From Gemmatimonadota bacterium (GTDB lineage: Bacteria; Gemmatimonadota; Gemmatimonadetes; Longimicrobiales; Longimicrobiaceae): 8,348 nt of DNA. Made by a program: the position numbers and the translations under genes. Each line of letters starts with the position of its first letter. Within the stretch, counting starts at the first letter, position 1. Shown here piece after piece: positions 5,848-8,348 of this stretch. The stretch lies in NCBI GenBank assembly GCA_019348475.1, contig JAHWJJ010000185.1, positions 1 to 8,348 on the forward strand, given 5' to 3'. The notes under the pieces were generated by a model. The model worked only from the letters and a program-made list of their open reading frames with translations, had not been told where the DNA came from and did no database searches.

Positions 5848-6603
5848 TCAGATCACCTGCAGATGGGGGCGCACCTGCAGGGCGACGACGTCGCAGCGGT
5901 CCGGCTGGGTAAGGGCGAAAAAGACGCACGCGGCCACGTCTTCCGGCCGCAGCATCTTTTGCTCCTTCTCCAGCCGCGCCTTTTCGCGGTCCGGCTTCTG
6001 GATCATGTCCGTCGACACCTTACCGGGCTCGACGACCGTCACCTTGATCCCCTGCTCGTTGGCGGCCTTGCGGAACGACTCCGAGAACGCCTGGATCCCC
6101 GCCTTGGTGCTGACGTAGGTGGGGCCGGAGGGCTCGCGCAGGTCGGCGCTCATGGAGCCCACGTTCACCACGTGGCCGCCGCGCCCCTTCATCCGGTCGA
6201 ACGCCTGGTGCGCGCAGGCCACGTATCCCACCAGGTTGGTGCGGATGGCGTACTCCGCGTCTTCCAGGCTCTCCTCGTCCCACTCGTCCCCGTACACGGC
6301 CGCGTTGTTCACCAGCACGTCCAGGCCGCCCAGCCGCTCGTCCGCCGTGGCGAACAGGCGGCGCACGTCGTCCAGCCGCGACAGGTCCGCCGTGAGCCCG
6401 TGCGCCTCCCCCGCGGCGCCCACGTCGTCCAGCGCCTCGCGCAGGTCGTCCTCGTGGCGCCCCACGATCACCACCCGCGCCCCGTGCGCCGCCAGCAGCC
6501 GCGCCACGGCGCGCCCGATCCCCGTGGTGCCGCCGGTGACGATCACCCGCTTTCCCGCGACCGGCTGCGCCTCGTACCACCCGCCCGCACCCTGCTCCGC
6601 CAT
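5848..6603 (-). CDS. SDR family oxidoreductase (intact)
   Basis: A complete 251-aa classical short-chain dehydrogenase/reductase. Visible motifs are the glycine-rich cofactor motif TGGTTGIG (residues 23-30), VGRH with R49 after the second strand (suggesting NADP(H)), TADLSRLDDV, VNNAAVYG (NNAA in place of NNAG, 99-102), N123, the catalytic S150 in VNVGSMSA, and YVSTKAG with Y163 and K167. The substrate cannot be told from sequence. The C-terminus (CDVVALQVRPHLQVI) is like that of many soluble SDRs annotated only as oxidoreductases. The ATG at 6601-6603 has a strong GGAGGGG ribosome-binding site at suitable spacing. It lies 117 bp after the signal peptidase-like gene, across a repeat array, so it may have its own promoter; I see no convincing one. 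It is a paralogue of the frameshifted SDR, but the two are not close copies. Confidence 0.93.
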   Translation of the reverse strand: MAEQGAGGWYEAQPVAGKRVIVTGGTTGIGRAVARLLAAHGARVVIVGRHEDDLREALDDVGAAGEAHGLTADLSRLDDVRRLFATADERLGGLDVLVNNAAVYGDEWDEESLEDAEYAIRTNLVGYVACAHQAFDRMKGRGGHVVNVGSMSADLREPSGPTYVSTKAGIQAFSESFRKAANEQGIKVTVVEPGKVSTDMIQKPDREKARLEKEQKMLRPEDVAACVFFALTQPDRCDVVALQVRPHLQVI

Positions 6604-6674
6604 TCGCCCCTCCCGCGTTGCGCATCCACCGAAAACCGGGGCGGAGGCGGCGGCCAGAACCGTGCCGGACGCGT

Positions 6675-6714
6675 GGAGTGATGGAGTGATGGAGTGATGG
6701 AGTGATGGAGTGAT
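6675..6714. repeat. 8-bp tandem repeat array, 5 units
   Basis: Five perfect copies of GGAGTGAT (plus strand) run head to tail. They start 6 bp past the stop codon of the signal peptidase-like gene on its 3' side. The unit differs by one base from the minus-strand unit at 3285-3332 (GGAGGGAT). Translated by chance it gives HHSITPSLHHSITP-type low-complexity peptides, which are not real. Confidence 0.92.
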
Positions 6715-6720
6715 GCGGCG

Positions 6721-7653
6721 TTAGCGGATGGAGCGCCCCATGCGGTTCCAGCGGATGCCGCCCGTCAGCGGCTCGCGCGAGAAGTAGATCCACACGGGCC
6801 GGCCCGTCACCGCATCCGTGCGGATGAAGCCAAGGCTGCGGCTGTCCAGGCTTCGCGGGCGGTTGTCGCTGACCATGAAGACGTGCCCCGCGGGCACCAC
6901 CAGCGGGCCCCAGGTGAGCAGGGTGGGCGCGTATCCGGCGGTGTCGCCCACCAGGTGCGCGCGCTGCCACGCGGCCTCGACCGGCGCGTGGTCCGCGGTG
7001 GGAATGGGGGCCGCGCCGCGCTCGCTGGCTCCGTTCACCGTCAGCACGCCACGCTCCATGCTCACCGTATCGCCCGCCACGCCGACGATGCGCGACACCG
7101 CCTCGAATCCGCCGTCCGCGGCGTATGTGGCGGGTGCCCCGCGCCGCACGTGATCCCCCCGCCGCGTGATCATTATGTAGTCGCCGGGGCGGATGGTTGG
7201 CGACATTGGCGCGCCTGGAATCCTGAACGCCTGCACCTGCGTCAGCAGCCACGCGCGCAGGAGCGGCTGCACCACGAACGCCGCCAGCGCGACCAGGAGC
7301 GCGTACACCCACGCGCGCTGGTAGCGGCGGCGCGGCACGTCCGGCCGTGCGCGGCGGGCCGTCCACCACGAATCGGCCATCACCGCCACAAGCGCGAGCG
7401 GAAGCAGGGCGAGCCACGCGATCCGCACCCCGGGAGGGGCCGGGTGCATGCTTGCCAGCAGCCCTGCGATCATGATCGCCAAGGCAATCACCGCCGCCAC
7501 CACGCCGCGGCGCGCCCGCCTGGCGTAGACGTGGCCCACGCCAGGCGCCAGGAAGGTGAGCAACGCGGCGACCCATCCGCGCCGTCGGCCCATGGGTGCG
7601 GGGCCGGTCTCAGGCGGTGCGGTGTGCGGCGCCGGCGGATCGGCGATGCTCAT
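6721..7653 (-). CDS. polytopic signal peptidase I-like protein, catalytic dyad not conserved
   Basis: A 310-aa protein. Residues 1-140 hold about four membrane segments (about 27-43, 51-68, 76-95, 114-136), the first with a PGVGHVY motif as in small TM2-like domains. Residues 141-310 have the S26 signal peptidase fold: FRIPGAPMSPTIRPGDYIMI (143-162), VSRIVGVAGDTV (186-197), GVLTVNG, VPAGHVFMVSDNRPRSLDSR (253-272) and WIYFSREPLTGGIRWNRMG at the end. In E. coli LepB the first box reads IPSGSMMPTL and the second IKRAVGLPGD, with Ser and Lys as the catalytic dyad. Here those positions are P149 and S187. S151 follows the conserved Met and might substitute, but no Lys or His replaces the base. It may be a non-catalytic paralogue or use other residues. 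The ATG at 7651-7653 has no clear ribosome-binding site; M21 is a possible alternative. It follows the partial gene by 48 bp. Confidence 0.85.
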   Translation of the reverse strand: MSIADPPAPHTAPPETGPAPMGRRRGWVAALLTFLAPGVGHVYARRARRGVVAAVIALAIMIAGLLASMHPAPPGVRIAWLALLPLALVAVMADSWWTARRARPDVPRRRYQRAWVYALLVALAAFVVQPLLRAWLLTQVQAFRIPGAPMSPTIRPGDYIMITRRGDHVRRGAPATYAADGGFEAVSRIVGVAGDTVSMERGVLTVNGASERGAAPIPTADHAPVEAAWQRAHLVGDTAGYAPTLLTWGPLVVPAGHVFMVSDNRPRSLDSRSLGFIRTDAVTGRPVWIYFSREPLTGGIRWNRMGRSIR

Positions 7654-7701
7654 GAAGGCGCTGGTGGTGAGAGAGTGATCCCGTGCAGGACCCCGACGCG
7701 A

Positions 7702-8348
7702 TCAGAGCCAGAAGCGGATGTAGTGCGGCGGCGTGGGCGCGGAGCCCCGGATGCGCTCGCGGATGCGTTCGTCCGACTGCGGGCGCGGCGCCTGTCCCAC
7801 CGTGATCACGTTCTCCCCGCGCGGCAGCCCCTGCACGGGGATGTACGCCAGGATGCCGCGCAATCCGCTCTGCGGCTGCGTGTAGAAGCGGAAATCCGGG
7901 CGAACGGCCGCGCCGTTCAGCGTCACCGGCTGCAGGCGCATCCAGCACTCCATCACCGCCTGCACCTGCGCCGCCCGCGGCGGCCCGCCCATGTCCATCC
8001 GCACCCCGCCGCGGGAAAGCGGCGCCACCTGCGGGCAGTCTTCCGCGAACGCCGCCCCGTGCCGTTCCGCCGTGTAGGGGATGAACAGCTTCACGTAAGG
8101 ATCCCGCACCACGTCCGACTGGATGGAGGGGGTGCGGTCGTACACGCCGGGCTCCCGCCCGTCTTCGTAGTACGCCGCGCGGACGCCGAACTCGCCCGGC
8201 GCGTCCGGCAGGTACACGTCGTCACTGGCGAGCACCACGCCGCGGCCGACGAACACGTCCTTGACCATGAAGAACCCGAACAGCACCGCCATCAGCGCGT
8301 ACAGGATGGGGTAGCGCGCCCCCTTCCTGGCGTTGGTGAACAGGGTCA
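7702..8348 (-). CDS. membrane-anchored protein of unknown function (5' end beyond window)
   Basis: The reading frame is open from the right edge of the window to the stop at 7702, so the N-terminus is missing; about 214 residues are seen. The visible part begins TLFTNARKGARYPILYALMA and continues through a membrane segment (about YPILYALMAVLFGFFMVKDVF). A polar, mostly beta-structured domain of about 180 residues follows and probably faces the periplasm. Two cysteines are present (in AEDCPQ and MECWM) and might pair. The end is basic then hydrophobic (RIRERIRGSAPTPPHYIRFWL). An ATG at 8290-8292 is in frame but sits inside the membrane segment and has an open frame before it, so it is probably not the start. 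I recognise no family. It is likely co-transcribed with the signal peptidase-like gene 48 bp downstream. Confidence 0.75.
   Translation of the reverse strand, partial: TLFTNARKGARYPILYALMAVLFGFFMVKDVFVGRGVVLASDDVYLPDAPGEFGVRAAYYEDGREPGVYDRTPSIQSDVVRDPYVKLFIPYTAERHGAAFAEDCPQVAPLSRGGVRMDMGGPPRAAQVQAVMECWMRLQPVTLNGAAVRPDFRFYTQPQSGLRGILAYIPVQGLPRGENVITVGQAPRPQSDERIRERIRGSAPTPPHYIRFWL

Overview
The window is a very GC-rich bacterial segment in which every gene I can support lies on the minus strand, so it reads from right to left. The protein style (strong Ala/Arg/Pro codon bias, many secreted or membrane-anchored hypothetical proteins), the 8-bp-period tandem repeats behind genes and the GC-rich intergenic palindromes remind me of Gemmatimonadota, in particular Longimicrobium-like genomes. 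That placement is an impression, not the result of a search.

Layout in transcription order. (1) From the right edge to 6721: the 3' part of a membrane-anchored protein of unknown function (cut by the window edge), then a 310-aa polytopic signal peptidase I-like protein. (2) 6603-5848: an intact short-chain dehydrogenase/reductase (SDR). (3) 5683-3337: a likely operon with a possible promoter at 5730-5758. It encodes a LURP-one/Tubby-like (LOR) protein, a secreted DUF2059 protein, a second SDR broken by a one-base frameshift, and a small secreted protein. It ends in a convincing intrinsic terminator at 3246-3284. (4) 3108-792: a second tight cluster with a membrane-anchored hypothetical protein, a TfoX N-terminal-domain protein and a secreted protein of about 465 aa, also frameshifted by one base; the last two overlap at ATGA. 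(5) 513-127: a small helix-turn-helix (HTH) protein with a possible promoter and a weak terminator.

The main points of interest are these. The signal peptidase-like protein keeps the family fold motifs but has Pro and Ser where the catalytic Ser and Lys are expected. Three intergenic 8-bp-period tandem arrays have related units. Two single-base frameshifts in runs of one base lie in otherwise good genes, which suggests sequencing error or recent decay. Two candidate promoters have their -35 element in the loop of an inverted repeat. I found no tRNA, rRNA, CRISPR array, transposase or clear defence or biosynthetic system. Most of the window looks like ordinary chromosomal envelope and housekeeping genes, and I do not see a convincing new multi-gene system.
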